Of a stretch of DNA of 64,000 nucleotides, positions 1-8,296 are shown piece after piece; within the stretch, counting starts at the first letter, position 1; each line of letters opens with the position of its first letter. The stretch spans positions 124,001 through 188,000 of the forward strand of contig NZ_JAAOXM010000008.1 of the NCBI RefSeq assembly GCF_011605345.1. The letters run 5' to 3'. A model generated the notes under the pieces. It made no database searches. It was not told where the DNA came from and saw nothing but the letters and a program-made list of their open reading frames with translations. The translations under genes and the position numbers were made by a program. The DNA is from Burkholderia sp. D-99. GTDB lineage: Bacteria; Pseudomonadota; Gammaproteobacteria; Burkholderiales; Burkholderiaceae.

Positions 1-1
1 A

Positions 2-1900
2 ATGGGAAAGCGCTGGTGCATGACGTGGAGGCGGATCGGATGGCTGCTTGTGGGGTTCGCGCTGTCCGGATTGATGAGCGCTTGCGGATCGGGAGACGAA
101 TCGATAACGGCGACGGCCGAGCGCACGGTGCTCGTTTATCTTGTCGGCGCGAATTTGACATCGAGCCTTCAAGACGATCTTGACGCGATGGCCAATGCCA
201 CGGCCGGTACGAACGTGAATATCCTGGTTACAACCGGCGGTGGAGACCGGATGCAGAAGGACGTCGACTGGACTCGAACTCAACGTTGGCAGCTCTCGCA
301 GGGGCGGCGAACCTGGCTGGCCGACCTCGGACAGCAGGACATGGCGGCATCGGCCACGTTGAGCGATTTTCTCGAATGGGGTATCCGGCAGTATCCGGCG
401 AAGCGGGTCGCAGTCATTCTGGGCGATCACGGGGGAGGGCCGAATGGCGGCTTTGGCTATCGAACGACGACGAAGGCCGAGGACGATGCGCAGGAGCGCC
501 CGCATTTGTCGTTGCGGGACATGACCCAGGCGTTTCAGCGCGCGACCGCGACCACGGGAAAGCGCTTCGATCTGGTCGGGTTCGACGCATGCCTGATGGC
601 CAGTGTCGAGGTTGCCGCCGCATTTCGCCCGTATGCGGACTATCTGGTCGCATCCGAGGATCTTGAATTCGGCGGGTGGGATTACGCCAGCGTATTTGGC
701 GGTCTCGTCGCGCAGCCGGATATGAATGCCCGAGACCTGGGAACGCTGATCGTCAACAGCTATGCCGACTTGCGCGCGGAAGGCAATCCGGATCTCACGA
801 TTTCGCTTGTCGACCTGGGGGCGCTGGACAGTGTCATCGGCGTGGCTGACGCACTGGGCCGCGGTCTCTATGCGAACGGAACCAGCGTGGAGGACATCGC
901 ACGTGCGCGCGTCAATGCGCGGTCGTTCGATACCGACTGGACGACAGTCAACGATATGGTCGATCTGGTGCAGTTTTCAAGGGCGCTCGAGCTTGCGGCG
1001 CTGCCGAAGCCGACGGTCGCGAGCAGTGAGGTCGAAAAAGCATTGAGCCAGGCCGTCGTCGCCAAGCGGGCGGGAAGCAACCGGTCGCTGGCGAAAGGAT
1101 TGACGATTTTCATGCCGGCAGGCGCTGCGTACAACGCCACCGTCATGCAGACGTACGACAGCCTGGATTTCAGTACGTCTTACCAGAGTTTTGTTGGCGA
1201 GTACGGCGCGGCATTGCGGGCCGCGCTCGATGTACTCGTTCAGATCTCGCCGCCAGCCGCGACCGGCGATGATGTTCAGGCTTTCGCGTATTCCCCGAAG
1301 CTCTGGCAGGAAGAGGTGCCGATGGCTGCGCTTGGAGACAACCTCGGGCAAATCGTGGCATTTCGTCCTATCGGACCGGCGTCACCTGCCGGGGATACGA
1401 ATCTGGGCGGCGATTTCCGCAAGCTCTCGACCAAATTGTCGGAGCCATGGTATGCGCTCAATGGTTGCATCGTGTCGGTGATTCCGGGCGTAACTGGCGA
1501 TACCGAAACATCGTTCGTGATTCCGGTATCGTACCGCGACGAGGGCTCCACCGCGGATGTCACAGGCTTCCTGCTGGCGTCGGGAGGGCCGGGTGGTGAC
1601 ATGACTCTGGAGGGCTTCGTGTCGTCACTTGGCACGGCAGTCGGTCATGTGACGTCGATCGACCCGAAGTGGACATTGACGCCGCAGCTTTGGTCCGCTG
1701 CCCAGTCGATGTGGTACCCACCCCCCCCGGAGACTGTCGTGTGCAAGGCGGTCGCGGCGCAGGACGGAAGCTGGAAAATCGGAAGGATCGAGAAGCCCAA
1801 GTCGTATCGATTCCGGTTCGCCGTGGCAGACCTGGCGAATCGCTTGCGTCTGTCTCCCGAGATGGAACCTGTTCCCCCCGGAGAGGAGCAGGTTCCTTGA
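2..1900 (+). CDS. Clostripain-family (peptidase C11) lipoprotein
   Basis: Predicted exported cysteine peptidase of the clostripain (C11) family, anchored as a lipoprotein. The N-terminus has a hydrophobic segment ending in a lipobox (LMSAC, Cys28). The catalytic-type motifs are GDHGGG (His143) and FDACLMA (Cys197), as expected for a C11 His/Cys dyad. The remaining ~400 residues hold no domain I recognise. The first ATG lies at base 2, so the start may be upstream of the window; Met7 is an internal alternative. Clostripain relatives cleave after Arg, but the substrate here is unknown. By eye the gene is less GC-rich than its neighbours, and it abuts a broken LRR-kinase fragment, which suggests acquisition. 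Confidence 0.75.
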   Translation: MGKRWCMTWRRIGWLLVGFALSGLMSACGSGDESITATAERTVLVYLVGANLTSSLQDDLDAMANATAGTNVNILVTTGGGDRMQKDVDWTRTQRWQLSQGRRTWLADLGQQDMAASATLSDFLEWGIRQYPAKRVAVILGDHGGGPNGGFGYRTTTKAEDDAQERPHLSLRDMTQAFQRATATTGKRFDLVGFDACLMASVEVAAAFRPYADYLVASEDLEFGGWDYASVFGGLVAQPDMNARDLGTLIVNSYADLRAEGNPDLTISLVDLGALDSVIGVADALGRGLYANGTSVEDIARARVNARSFDTDWTTVNDMVDLVQFSRALELAALPKPTVASSEVEKALSQAVVAKRAGSNRSLAKGLTIFMPAGAAYNATVMQTYDSLDFSTSYQSFVGEYGAALRAALDVLVQISPPAATGDDVQAFAYSPKLWQEEVPMAALGDNLGQIVAFRPIGPASPAGDTNLGGDFRKLSTKLSEPWYALNGCIVSVIPGVTGDTETSFVIPVSYRDEGSTADVTGFLLASGGPGGDMTLEGFVSSLGTAVGHVTSIDPKWTLTPQLWSAAQSMWYPPPPETVVCKAVAAQDGSWKIGRIEKPKSYRFRFAVADLANRLRLSPEMEPVPPGEEQVP

Positions 1901-1911
1901 ACCGCCCGGGG

Positions 1912-2140
1912 CGCGCTCCAGCTCATGAAGTTCGATCTTGCCGATTCGCTCGAAGTACTCGACCTGATCGGCAGCGCGTTCGCCGCACCGCCAGACGACC
2001 TGCCGGGCTTGCCGCAGTCGCCGGCAAGCCGTTTGGCGCGGCGCTGGAAGCGGCAGCGTCGGCCTGTCGGGGTGTTGCGGACTCGTTTGGGCATTCCTCG
2101 CGTGCGAGCAGCAACGCGGTGAAGCAGCAGAATGTGCCGG
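1912..2140 (+). pseudogene. Remnant of an LRR protein-kinase gene
   Basis: This stretch between the clostripain-like gene and the MFS gene is a degraded partial copy of the LRR-kinase gene at 4778-6136. One frame reads FDLADSLEVLDLIGSAFAAP, against FDLADTLEVLDLTGNALTAL in the intact gene. After a deletion of about 120 codons, a second frame reads AGKPFGAALEAAASACRGVA, against AGNPFGAAPEAAASAEPGVA. Similarity continues at DNA level across the start of the kinase glycine loop, up to about 2140. Frameshifts and deletions rule out a working product. It is in the same orientation as the intact gene, with a regulator, a transporter and a tRNA between them. Confidence 0.75.
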
Positions 2141-2229
2141 TATCCTGATCGATGCGCGACCGGCCCGATGCGTGGCGTACTTGAAGCAGGCCACGGGGAC
2201 CGGATCGCGCGCGATCCGCGCCGCACCCG

Positions 2230-3471
2230 TCACGCGCGGGCCAGCCGGCGCGCCGCCAGCAGCGCGAGCACGAGCAGTACCGCGACGAACGCGGCGACGC
2301 CCGTCCACGCGCCGTGTTGCCAGAACGTGCCGCCGAGCGACCCGAGCACGCTCGACCCGAGATAGTACGCAAGCAGGTACAGCGACGCGGCGTGCCCTTT
2401 CGCGGACCCCGCAAGGTGCCCGACCCAGCCGCTCGCGACCGAATGGGCAATGAAGAAGCCGATCGTGACGAGCACGATGCCGACGACGATCGCCGCGAGC
2501 GAATGCGACAGCGTCAGCGCGAGGCCCGCCGCGAACACGAGCACGCCGCTGACGAGCACCGGTGCGCGTCCGAGACGGTCGGCGAGCGCGCCTGCGCTCG
2601 ACGACGAAACCATCCCGAACAGGTAGGCGCCGAAGATCAGCCCGCACGCGGTCGCGCTCAGGTTGAACGGAGCCGCGGTGAGCCGGAACCCCGCATAGTT
2701 GTAGATCGTCACGAACGCGCCCATCACGAGGAAGCCGATCGCGAAAACGAACGGCAGCCGGTCGTGACGCAGTTGCGCGCCCCACAGCTTGACGTGATGG
2801 CGCAGCGTCAGGTCGGCGCGCTTCACGAAGCGCCGCGACGGCGGCAGCAGCATCACGAACGTGGCCGCCGCGACGAGGTCGACGACACCGATCGCCAGCA
2901 TCGCCGTGCGCCACGAGAAGTGCTCTTCCAGCATGCTCATGCCGATCCGTCCGACCATGCCGCCGAATGCGGTCCCGCCGACATAAAGCCCCATCGAGAA
3001 ACCGAGCCCTTCCGACGCGATTTCCTCGGCGAGATACGCCATCGCCACCGCCGGGACGCCGCCCAGCGCGAAACCTTCCAGCGCGCGCCAGACCAGCAGC
3101 AGGTTCCAGTCGGGCGACAGCGCGGCGAGCACGTTGAACAGTGCGGCGAGCGTCATCGACGCGAACATCAGCCCGCGCCGCCCGACGCGTTCGGACAGCG
3201 CGCCGGCGCACAGAATGGAGACCGCCAGCATCCCGGTCGACAGCGACAGCGAGAGCGAACTCGATGCTGCGCCGAGCCCGAACTCGCGTGCGAACGCGGG
3301 AAGCAGCGGCTGGACGCAGTACAGCAGCGAGAACGTGGAAAAGCCGGCGAGGAAGAGCGCCAGCGCGATGCGCTTGTATGCGGCCGAGCGCGGGGAAACG
3401 CCGGCGGGCAGCGCATCGGGCGTGGTCTGTTGCGTGCCGGGCAGGGAGCGGGAAAGTGAAGGGGAGGGCAT
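2230..3471 (-). CDS. MFS transporter, YnfM-like
   Basis: Major facilitator superfamily permease of about 413 residues with about 12 hydrophobic segments, acting in the inner membrane. The loop after TM2 carries the MFS-A type motif (GALSERVGRRGLM), and the second half repeats it as GALADRLGRAP, so both six-helix halves are intact. It resembles E. coli YnfM-type exporters. The start at 3471 (MPSPSLSRS) is chosen because the upstream extension to 3567 is Arg-rich and not membrane-like; no clear Shine-Dalgarno is seen. It is divergent from a LysR gene, the same arrangement as ynfL-ynfM, so control by that regulator is likely. The substrate is unknown. Confidence 0.85.
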   Translation of the reverse strand: MPSPSLSRSLPGTQQTTPDALPAGVSPRSAAYKRIALALFLAGFSTFSLLYCVQPLLPAFAREFGLGAASSSLSLSLSTGMLAVSILCAGALSERVGRRGLMFASMTLAALFNVLAALSPDWNLLLVWRALEGFALGGVPAVAMAYLAEEIASEGLGFSMGLYVGGTAFGGMVGRIGMSMLEEHFSWRTAMLAIGVVDLVAAATFVMLLPPSRRFVKRADLTLRHHVKLWGAQLRHDRLPFVFAIGFLVMGAFVTIYNYAGFRLTAAPFNLSATACGLIFGAYLFGMVSSSSAGALADRLGRAPVLVSGVLVFAAGLALTLSHSLAAIVVGIVLVTIGFFIAHSVASGWVGHLAGSAKGHAASLYLLAYYLGSSVLGSLGGTFWQHGAWTGVAAFVAVLLVLALLAARRLARA

Positions 3472-3609
3472 GACTGCACTCGATGTGCGAAGGGATGCCT
3501 GAATTCTTGCGCACCGCCATCGATATGTCCAATATATGAAAGCAACCGCAGCGATATGTTTAACCACTGGCTAGTAAGCCGACCCGGCGCACCGTGAGGT
3601 CACGTACGA
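3472..3609. promoter_or_regulatory. Divergent LysR/MFS promoter region
   Basis: AT-richer spacer between the divergent MFS and LysR genes. It holds repeated ATATG/ATAT half-elements around 3523-3540 and 3553-3560, which could be LysR binding sites. No site can be fixed by eye. Confidence 0.4.
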
Positions 3610-4509
3610 ATGGAACTCCGACATCTCCGCTATTTTCTGGCCGTGGCGGCCGCATCGAATTTCACGAAGGCCGCCGAGGCGCTCGGCATCGGGCAACCGC
3701 CGTTGAGCCAGCAGATCAAGGCGCTCGAAAGCGAGCTCGAGGTGGAACTGTTCAAGCGGACCGCGCGCGGCGCCGAGCTGACGCTGGCGGGCGAGGTCTT
3801 CGCGCAGGAAGCGCGCCGCGTGCTCGACGCCGCCGAGCGTGCGGTGCGCGCGGCGAGGCGGGCTGCACGCGGGGAAACCGGGCATCTGCGCGTGGGCTTC
3901 ACCGGGACGGCGGCGTTCAATTCGAAAGTGTCGGATCTGATCCGGCGCTTTCGGGAAGCGTTTCCGGACGCCGAGCTGACGTTGCAGGAAGCCGCGTCGC
4001 GCGTGTTGCTGGAATCGCTGGAGGCCGGGCACCTCGACGTCGCGATCGTGCGGCCGGAACGCCGTGCCGCCGCGACGTTGCGGGTCTCCGACTGGGACGA
4101 TGAACCGATGTTCGTCGCGCTGCCCGTTGCGCACCGGCTGGCGCAGCGGCGGCGGATCGATCTGGTGGAACTGGTGGACGAGTCGTTCGTGCAGGTGCCG
4201 CGGGAGGCCGGCGGCGCGCTGTTCGACTATATCGTCGCCGCATGCAATGCCGCCGGGTTCGAGCCGCGCATGGCGCAGCCCGCGCCGCAAATGGCGTCCG
4301 CGGTGACGTTGGTGGCGGCCGGGCTCGGCGTGTCGGTCGTGCCGAAGGCGATTACGCAGGTGCAGGTTGCCGGAGTCGTCTATCGGCCGTTGGCGGGGGA
4401 TGCGCTGCGTGCGCGGCTCGCCATTGCGTCACGATGCGACGAGTCGTCGGCGGTGGTTCGGAATTTTCTGTTGCTGGCGGGGGAGGATGGGGCGAACGGC
4501 GTGCGGTAG
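3610..4509 (+). CDS. LysR-family regulator of the adjacent MFS gene
   Basis: LysR-type transcriptional regulator of 299 residues, a normal length for the family. The N-terminal winged helix-turn-helix covers about residues 1-60, including FLAVAAASNFTKAAEALGIG and QPPLSQQIKALE. The effector-binding domain covers about 90-290 (HLRVGFTGTAAFNS, VAIVRPE, GLGVSVVPKAI). Its position divergent from the MFS gene suggests that it activates or represses that transporter in response to a small ligand. The closest family type is YnfL/BenM-like; the ligand cannot be read from sequence. Confidence 0.88.
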   Translation: MELRHLRYFLAVAAASNFTKAAEALGIGQPPLSQQIKALESELEVELFKRTARGAELTLAGEVFAQEARRVLDAAERAVRAARRAARGETGHLRVGFTGTAAFNSKVSDLIRRFREAFPDAELTLQEAASRVLLESLEAGHLDVAIVRPERRAAATLRVSDWDDEPMFVALPVAHRLAQRRRIDLVELVDESFVQVPREAGGALFDYIVAACNAAGFEPRMAQPAPQMASAVTLVAAGLGVSVVPKAITQVQVAGVVYRPLAGDALRARLAIASRCDESSAVVRNFLLLAGEDGANGVR

Positions 4510-4513
4510 AAAC

Positions 4514-4549
4514 AAAAAAACCGCGAAGCCATGTGCCGTCGCGGTTTTT
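4514..4549. terminator. Bidirectional intrinsic terminator
   Basis: Inverted repeat AAACCGCG / CGCGGTTT flanked by an A-run on the left and a T-run on the right. It can end the LysR transcript (+) and the tRNA-Leu transcript (-). Confidence 0.75.
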
Positions 4550-4579
4550 GTAAATGCATGAAATGCGGTGAACCGCATC

Positions 4580-4664
4580 TGGTGCCGACGGCGAGACTCG
4601 AACTCGCACAGCTTTCGCCACTACCCCCTCAAGATAGCGTGTCTACCAATTTCACCACGTCGGC
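4580..4664 (-). tRNA. tRNA-Leu (anticodon GAG)
   Basis: Read on the minus strand this is an 85-nt class II tRNA with encoded CCA. The acceptor stem starts GCCGACG and its partner CGTCGGC precedes ACCA. The anticodon stem is CTATC/GGTAG with the 7-nt loop TTGAGGG, giving anticodon GAG. A long variable arm follows, and the T-arm contains GTTCGAGTC. The variable arm and anticodon both identify it as leucine. No gene fragment of an integrated element is attached to its 3' end. Confidence 0.95.
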
Positions 4665-4777
4665 ACTGCACTGCAAGGGGCGCAATTCTAGCGTTACTTT
4701 TCGCGTTTGTGAAGAGGGTGTGACACGATGAGCGGATGCGTGAAGGCGATCCCGGTAGAATTCGTGCGATCGCCCCG

Positions 4778-6136
4778 ATGATCGCCGCAACCGCAACCCG
4801 TTTTCTTCGCGTGACACATACCCTCGAACAACTGCAGGCCGGGCAACTCGCCGGCGCACGGCAACTCAAGCTCGCATGCGGGCTGACCGAGTTTCCGCGT
4901 GAAATTTTCGATCTCGCCGACACCCTCGAAGTGCTCGACCTGACCGGCAATGCGCTCACCGCGCTGCCGGACGACCTGCCGCGCCTGCATCGCCTGCGCA
5001 TCCTGTTCGCATCCGGCAATCGCTTCACCGCGTTTCCCGCCGTGCTCGGTGCGTGCGAACAGCTCGACATGATCGGCTTCAAGGCGAACCGGATTCAAAC
5101 GGTGCCGCGCGGATCGCTGCCGCGCGCGCTGCGCTGGCTGATCCTGACCGACAACGCCATCGACGAATTGCCCGCCGACATCGGCGAATGCTCGCGGCTG
5201 CAGAAGCTGATGCTCGCGGGCAACCGGTTGCGCGCGCTGCCGGCGGAAATGGCCGCTTGCCGCGCGCTCGAACTGGTGCGCCTGTCGGCGAATCGTCTGG
5301 AGGCACTGCCGGACTGGCTGCTGCGCCTGCCGCGCCTTGCGTGGCTCGCCGCTGCCGGCAATCCGTTCGGCGCGGCACCGGAAGCCGCGGCGTCGGCGGA
5401 ACCGGGCGTCGCGGACGTCGATTGGGCATCGCTCGCGTGCGAGCAGAAACTCGGTGAAGGCGCCTCGGGCGTGATTTACCGCGCGCAATGGACGGCGGAA
5501 AACCGTGCGCCGCGCGCGGTCGCGGTCAAGCTGTTCAAGGGCGCGGTGACGAGCGACGGCCTGCCCGATTGCGAAATGGCCGCGTGCCTGCACGCCGGCC
5601 GCCACCCGAACATGATCCCGGTGATCGGCAAGGTGCGCGGGCACCCGGACGGCACGCACGGCCTCGTGATGGAGCTGGTCGATCCCGCGCTGACGAACCT
5701 CGCGGGGCCGCCGAGCTTCGCGACCTGCACGCGCGACGTGTATGCCGACGGCACGAGATTCGAGCCGGCCGCGGCGCTGCGGATCGCACACGGCATCGCA
5801 TCGGTCGCGGGCCATCTGCACGAACGCGGCATCATGCACGGCGACCTGTATGCGCACAACATCCTGCACGACGGCGCCGGTGGCGCGTTGCTCGGCGATT
5901 TCGGTGCCGCGTCGCTCTACGACGTGAACGACCGCATGCGCGGCGCACGGTTCGAACGGCTCGAAGTGCGCGCGTTCGGTTACCTGATCGGCGAGTTGCT
6001 CGATCGATGCGAGCCGCGAGCGTGGGCCGGCAGGCACGCGCTCGACACACTGGCGGCAGCCTGTTTGAACGAGGAGGTCGACGCGCGGCCGTCGTTCGTG
6101 GAGATCGCCGCCGCGCTGGCTGCGCAAACACGCTGA
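4778..6136 (+). CDS. Leucine-rich-repeat protein kinase
   Basis: Predicted soluble protein kinase with an N-terminal LRR receptor-like domain (about residues 34-195, repeats of the LxxLxLxxNxLxxLP type) joined to a C-terminal kinase domain. Kinase landmarks, numbered from this start, are the Gly-rich loop LGEGASGVIYRA (225-236), Lys in AVKLFKG (251), the catalytic loop HGDLYAHN (354-361) and DFG (374-376). The catalytic loop has HGD in place of HRD. No membrane segment is seen. Met at 4736, 4778 or GTG at 4811 are all possible starts; none has a strong Shine-Dalgarno. The partner and substrate are unknown. A broken paralogue lies at 1912-2140. Confidence 0.8.
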   Translation: MIAATATRFLRVTHTLEQLQAGQLAGARQLKLACGLTEFPREIFDLADTLEVLDLTGNALTALPDDLPRLHRLRILFASGNRFTAFPAVLGACEQLDMIGFKANRIQTVPRGSLPRALRWLILTDNAIDELPADIGECSRLQKLMLAGNRLRALPAEMAACRALELVRLSANRLEALPDWLLRLPRLAWLAAAGNPFGAAPEAAASAEPGVADVDWASLACEQKLGEGASGVIYRAQWTAENRAPRAVAVKLFKGAVTSDGLPDCEMAACLHAGRHPNMIPVIGKVRGHPDGTHGLVMELVDPALTNLAGPPSFATCTRDVYADGTRFEPAAALRIAHGIASVAGHLHERGIMHGDLYAHNILHDGAGGALLGDFGAASLYDVNDRMRGARFERLEVRAFGYLIGELLDRCEPRAWAGRHALDTLAAACLNEEVDARPSFVEIAAALAAQTR

Positions 6137-6175
6137 CGGGATTGCGCGGCAGGATCGATATCGAGATGCGTGCGC

Positions 6176-6805
6176 TTACGCCTGCCGCGCAGTCAGCAGC
6201 TTGATCCCGAGCCCGACGAACAGCAGCCCGCTGGCGCGCTTGAGCGCACGCACCGCGCGGCTCATGCCGAAGCCGCGATGGAATCGGCGCACGCCGGCCG
6301 AATAGACGCTGTGAACGACCACGACGGTGCACGCGATCGTCGCGTACATCACGACGAACTGCAGCGCGAGCGGGCGGTCGTGCACGATGAACTGTGGCAT
6401 GAACGCCGACAGGAAGATCATCGTCTTCGGATTGCTGCCCGACACGAACAGCGCCTCGCGAAACAGCTTCCTGCGGTCGGGCACGGCGACGTCCGCCGCG
6501 CCGGTCGACGCGGCGGCCTTGCGTTCGCCGCGCAGTTGCCTGACACCCAGGAACATCAGGTACGCGGCACCGACCACCTTCATCGCGACGAACAGCGGCG
6601 GCATCGCGGCCAGCACTGCGCCGACGCCGAGCGCGACGAGCACCACGACCACGCCTTGCGCCGTGAGGTTGCCCGCGATCGTCGCGGCCGTGCCGTGCGT
6701 GCCGTAGCGCACCGTGTTGCGGATGACGAGCAGCACGTTGGGCCCCGGCGACAGCGTCGTGGCGAGATAGGCTGCGGCAAACAGCATCCAGGTCTGAATG
6801 GACAT
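6176..6805 (-). CDS. LysE/RhtB-family exporter
   Basis: Inner-membrane amino-acid exporter of the LysE/RhtB family, about 209 residues with five or six hydrophobic segments. The N-terminus MSIQTWMLFAAAYL leads into the family hallmark TLSPGPNVLLVIRN, and SGSNPKTMIFLSAFMPQF matches the second conserved block. The start at 6805 fits family length; the longer upstream frame is not membrane-like. The exported amino acid cannot be predicted. It lies convergent to the LRR-kinase gene, about 40 bp away, and is not obviously in an operon with it. Confidence 0.88.
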   Translation of the reverse strand: MSIQTWMLFAAAYLATTLSPGPNVLLVIRNTVRYGTHGTAATIAGNLTAQGVVVVLVALGVGAVLAAMPPLFVAMKVVGAAYLMFLGVRQLRGERKAAASTGAADVAVPDRRKLFREALFVSGSNPKTMIFLSAFMPQFIVHDRPLALQFVVMYATIACTVVVVHSVYSAGVRRFHRGFGMSRAVRALKRASGLLFVGLGIKLLTARQA

Positions 6806-6894
6806 GCGGCGCTCCGAGAGGCGGTTCCGGCGGGCGGGATGCCACGATGATGCCACGCCAATAAATGGCGCAGGCGTGCGCCGGAACCGTCGCG

Positions 6895-7068
6895 TCAGCG
6901 TGCGTCGCGCATGCAGTACGCGGGGATCGACGGCGGCGTATCGATCGCGGCGGGCCGCGTCATCCACGCGATCCAACCGGCCCATATCCCGCAGACGATC
7001 AGCACGGCGACGTTCAGCGGCGTCCGGTAGCGGATGATCAGGTCGGCCAGCGGCTGGCGGTTCTTCAT
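6895..7068 (-). CDS. Small single-pass membrane protein in copper cluster
   Basis: Protein of 57 residues with one transmembrane segment (about residues 18-36, LNVAVLIVCGIWAGWIAWMT). It is preceded by a clear Shine-Dalgarno (AAGGAGACGAAC before the ATG), which supports this start over the longer frame to 7098. It follows the PCuAC gene by about 30 bp on the same strand, so it is probably the last gene of the copper set. No family is recognised and the function is unknown. Confidence 0.6.
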   Translation of the reverse strand: MKNRQPLADLIIRYRTPLNVAVLIVCGIWAGWIAWMTRPAAIDTPPSIPAYCMRDAR

Positions 7069-7100
7069 GTTCGTCTCCTTCGTTCGTTGCGGACGCAACG

Positions 7101-7547
7101 TTACTGGCCGGCGTACGACGGCGCTCTGGCGTCGCAGGTCACGGACACTGTCGAGCCGTCCGCGAAATGCAGCCGGAACGGCACCTTGGCGCCGGGCACT
7201 ACGGTCTGGCGCGGGTCCTCGAGCATGACGTGATAGCTCTTCGGCTTGAACGTCACCGAACCGTGCGCGGGCACCTGGACCGATTCGACATGAACCATCT
7301 TCGCGGTGCTGCCGTTCGTTTGCGTTTCATGCAGCATCGCCATCCCGTAGGCGGGCGTGTCGAGGCCCGTCAGCGTGACGGGTGCGTCGCCGTCGTTCTT
7401 CAGCGTGAAGTAGCCGGACGACGGCACGGTTGCCGGCATCGCACGGATCCAGCAGTTTTCTGCCTGTACGGCCGGCGCGGCGAACGTGGCGGGGGCTTGC
7501 AGCGCCAGCAGTGCGAACAGCAGGCCGGTCGGAATCGAGCGTTTCAT
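7101..7547 (-). CDS. Periplasmic copper chaperone PCu(A)C
   Basis: Secreted Cu(I) chaperone of the PCuAC (DUF461) family, which delivers copper to the CuA site of cytochrome oxidase in the periplasm. It has 148 residues with a signal peptide ending near AATFAA. The copper motif H-X10-M-X21-H-X-M is exact: His73, Met84, His106 and Met108. It sits downstream of CopC on the same strand, within a run of small copper-related genes, so coordinated expression is likely. PCuAC and CopC are a common pairing in beta-proteobacteria. Confidence 0.93.
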   Translation of the reverse strand: MKRSIPTGLLFALLALQAPATFAAPAVQAENCWIRAMPATVPSSGYFTLKNDGDAPVTLTGLDTPAYGMAMLHETQTNGSTAKMVHVESVQVPAHGSVTFKPKSYHVMLEDPRQTVVPGAKVPFRLHFADGSTVSVTCDARAPSYAGQ

Positions 7548-7628
7548 GGTTGGTTATCCTGATGGGTGGATGCAGCGGGGATCGGCGGCGACGCGACCGG
7601 CGCGGAACGCCGATGCGCGTCGCGAACA

Positions 7629-7994
7629 TCATTTCAGCGTGAACGTGTAGTGGCCTTGCGTGCGATGGCCGTCGCCGGCCACCGCGATCCACGCGACCGT
7701 GTACGTGTCGGCGCTCAGGCTGGCTAGCGCGACGTGCATGCGTTTCCGGTTGCCGGCGTCGACGGACGATTTCCCGTCGACGACCGACTGCCCGTGGCTG
7801 TCGGTGACGGCGATCGAGCTGAAAGCGGGCTCGAGCGCTTCGCTGAAACCGATCGACACCGCGTGCGGTGCGGTTGAAAGCGTGGCGTTGGCGGCGGGCT
7901 CCTGCGTCTTCGGCAGCGCGTGGGCCTGGGCGGCGTGGATGACGACGAAGCCGAGGGCGGCGAGTGCGCCGCGAATGAAAGTAGCGGTTTTCAT
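7629..7994 (-). CDS. copC: Copper resistance protein CopC
   Basis: Periplasmic copper-binding protein of the CopC/YobA family, 121 residues with a cleavable signal peptide. Predicted cleavage after AAQA leaves His25 at the mature N-terminus, the usual Cu(II) ligand. The second part of the site, Asp108 and His110 in GDGHRTQG, is present. The C-terminal block YTVAWIAVAGDGHRTQG is typical. No CopD follows in the window. The start lies 12 bp after the stop of a possible small gene and lacks a good Shine-Dalgarno, so translational coupling is plausible. Confidence 0.92.
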   Translation of the reverse strand: MKTATFIRGALAALGFVVIHAAQAHALPKTQEPAANATLSTAPHAVSIGFSEALEPAFSSIAVTDSHGQSVVDGKSSVDAGNRKRMHVALASLSADTYTVAWIAVAGDGHRTQGHYTFTLK

Positions 7995-8005
7995 GGTCGA
8001 GTGTG

Positions 8006-8206
8006 CTAGTGGCGAATCGGTTGGAGCAACACGGATTCGACGGACGGGTGCACGCACACCGTCGCAGCTGCGCCGATGGCGGCCGATGCCAGTGCGACCG
8101 CGCGCGGCCGGACGTTCGCCCGCGAGCGAATGTCGGCGCGACAGTACGAACCGGAAGCAGCCAGCCGCACGCACGGCACGACGCTGTGCGCAACACGGTG
8201 AGACAT
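8006..8206 (-). CDS. Possible small protein between DUF2946 and copC
   Basis: Candidate 66-residue protein (MSHRVAHSVVPCVRLAASGS...). The support is a good Shine-Dalgarno (GAAGGACGATC before the ATG) and tight spacing to copC. It has a weak hydrophobic stretch near residues 37-50 and three Cys/His-containing patches, but no known domain. It may be a coupling leader for copC instead of a functional protein, or chance. Confidence 0.4.
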   Translation of the reverse strand: MSHRVAHSVVPCVRLAASGSYCRADIRSRANVRPRAVALASAAIGAAATVCVHPSVESVLLQPIRH

Positions 8207-8296
8207 GATCGTCCTTCGAAACGTGACACGTCGCGCACGCCGGCGGCGTGCGCGAGCCACGCGATGCGCTACGGCATCACGGGCGTTGACGACGAA

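Noticed and set aside
1625-3532. 635-residue open frame on the minus strand over the MFS gene
   Set aside because: Very Arg-rich with no domain; it is the alternative frame of the high-GC MFS gene, whose own frame has clear helices and motifs.
4580-4664. tRNA-Leu as attachment site of an integrated island
   Set aside because: No 3' tRNA fragment repeat and no integrase lie within reach; flanking genes look like core genes.
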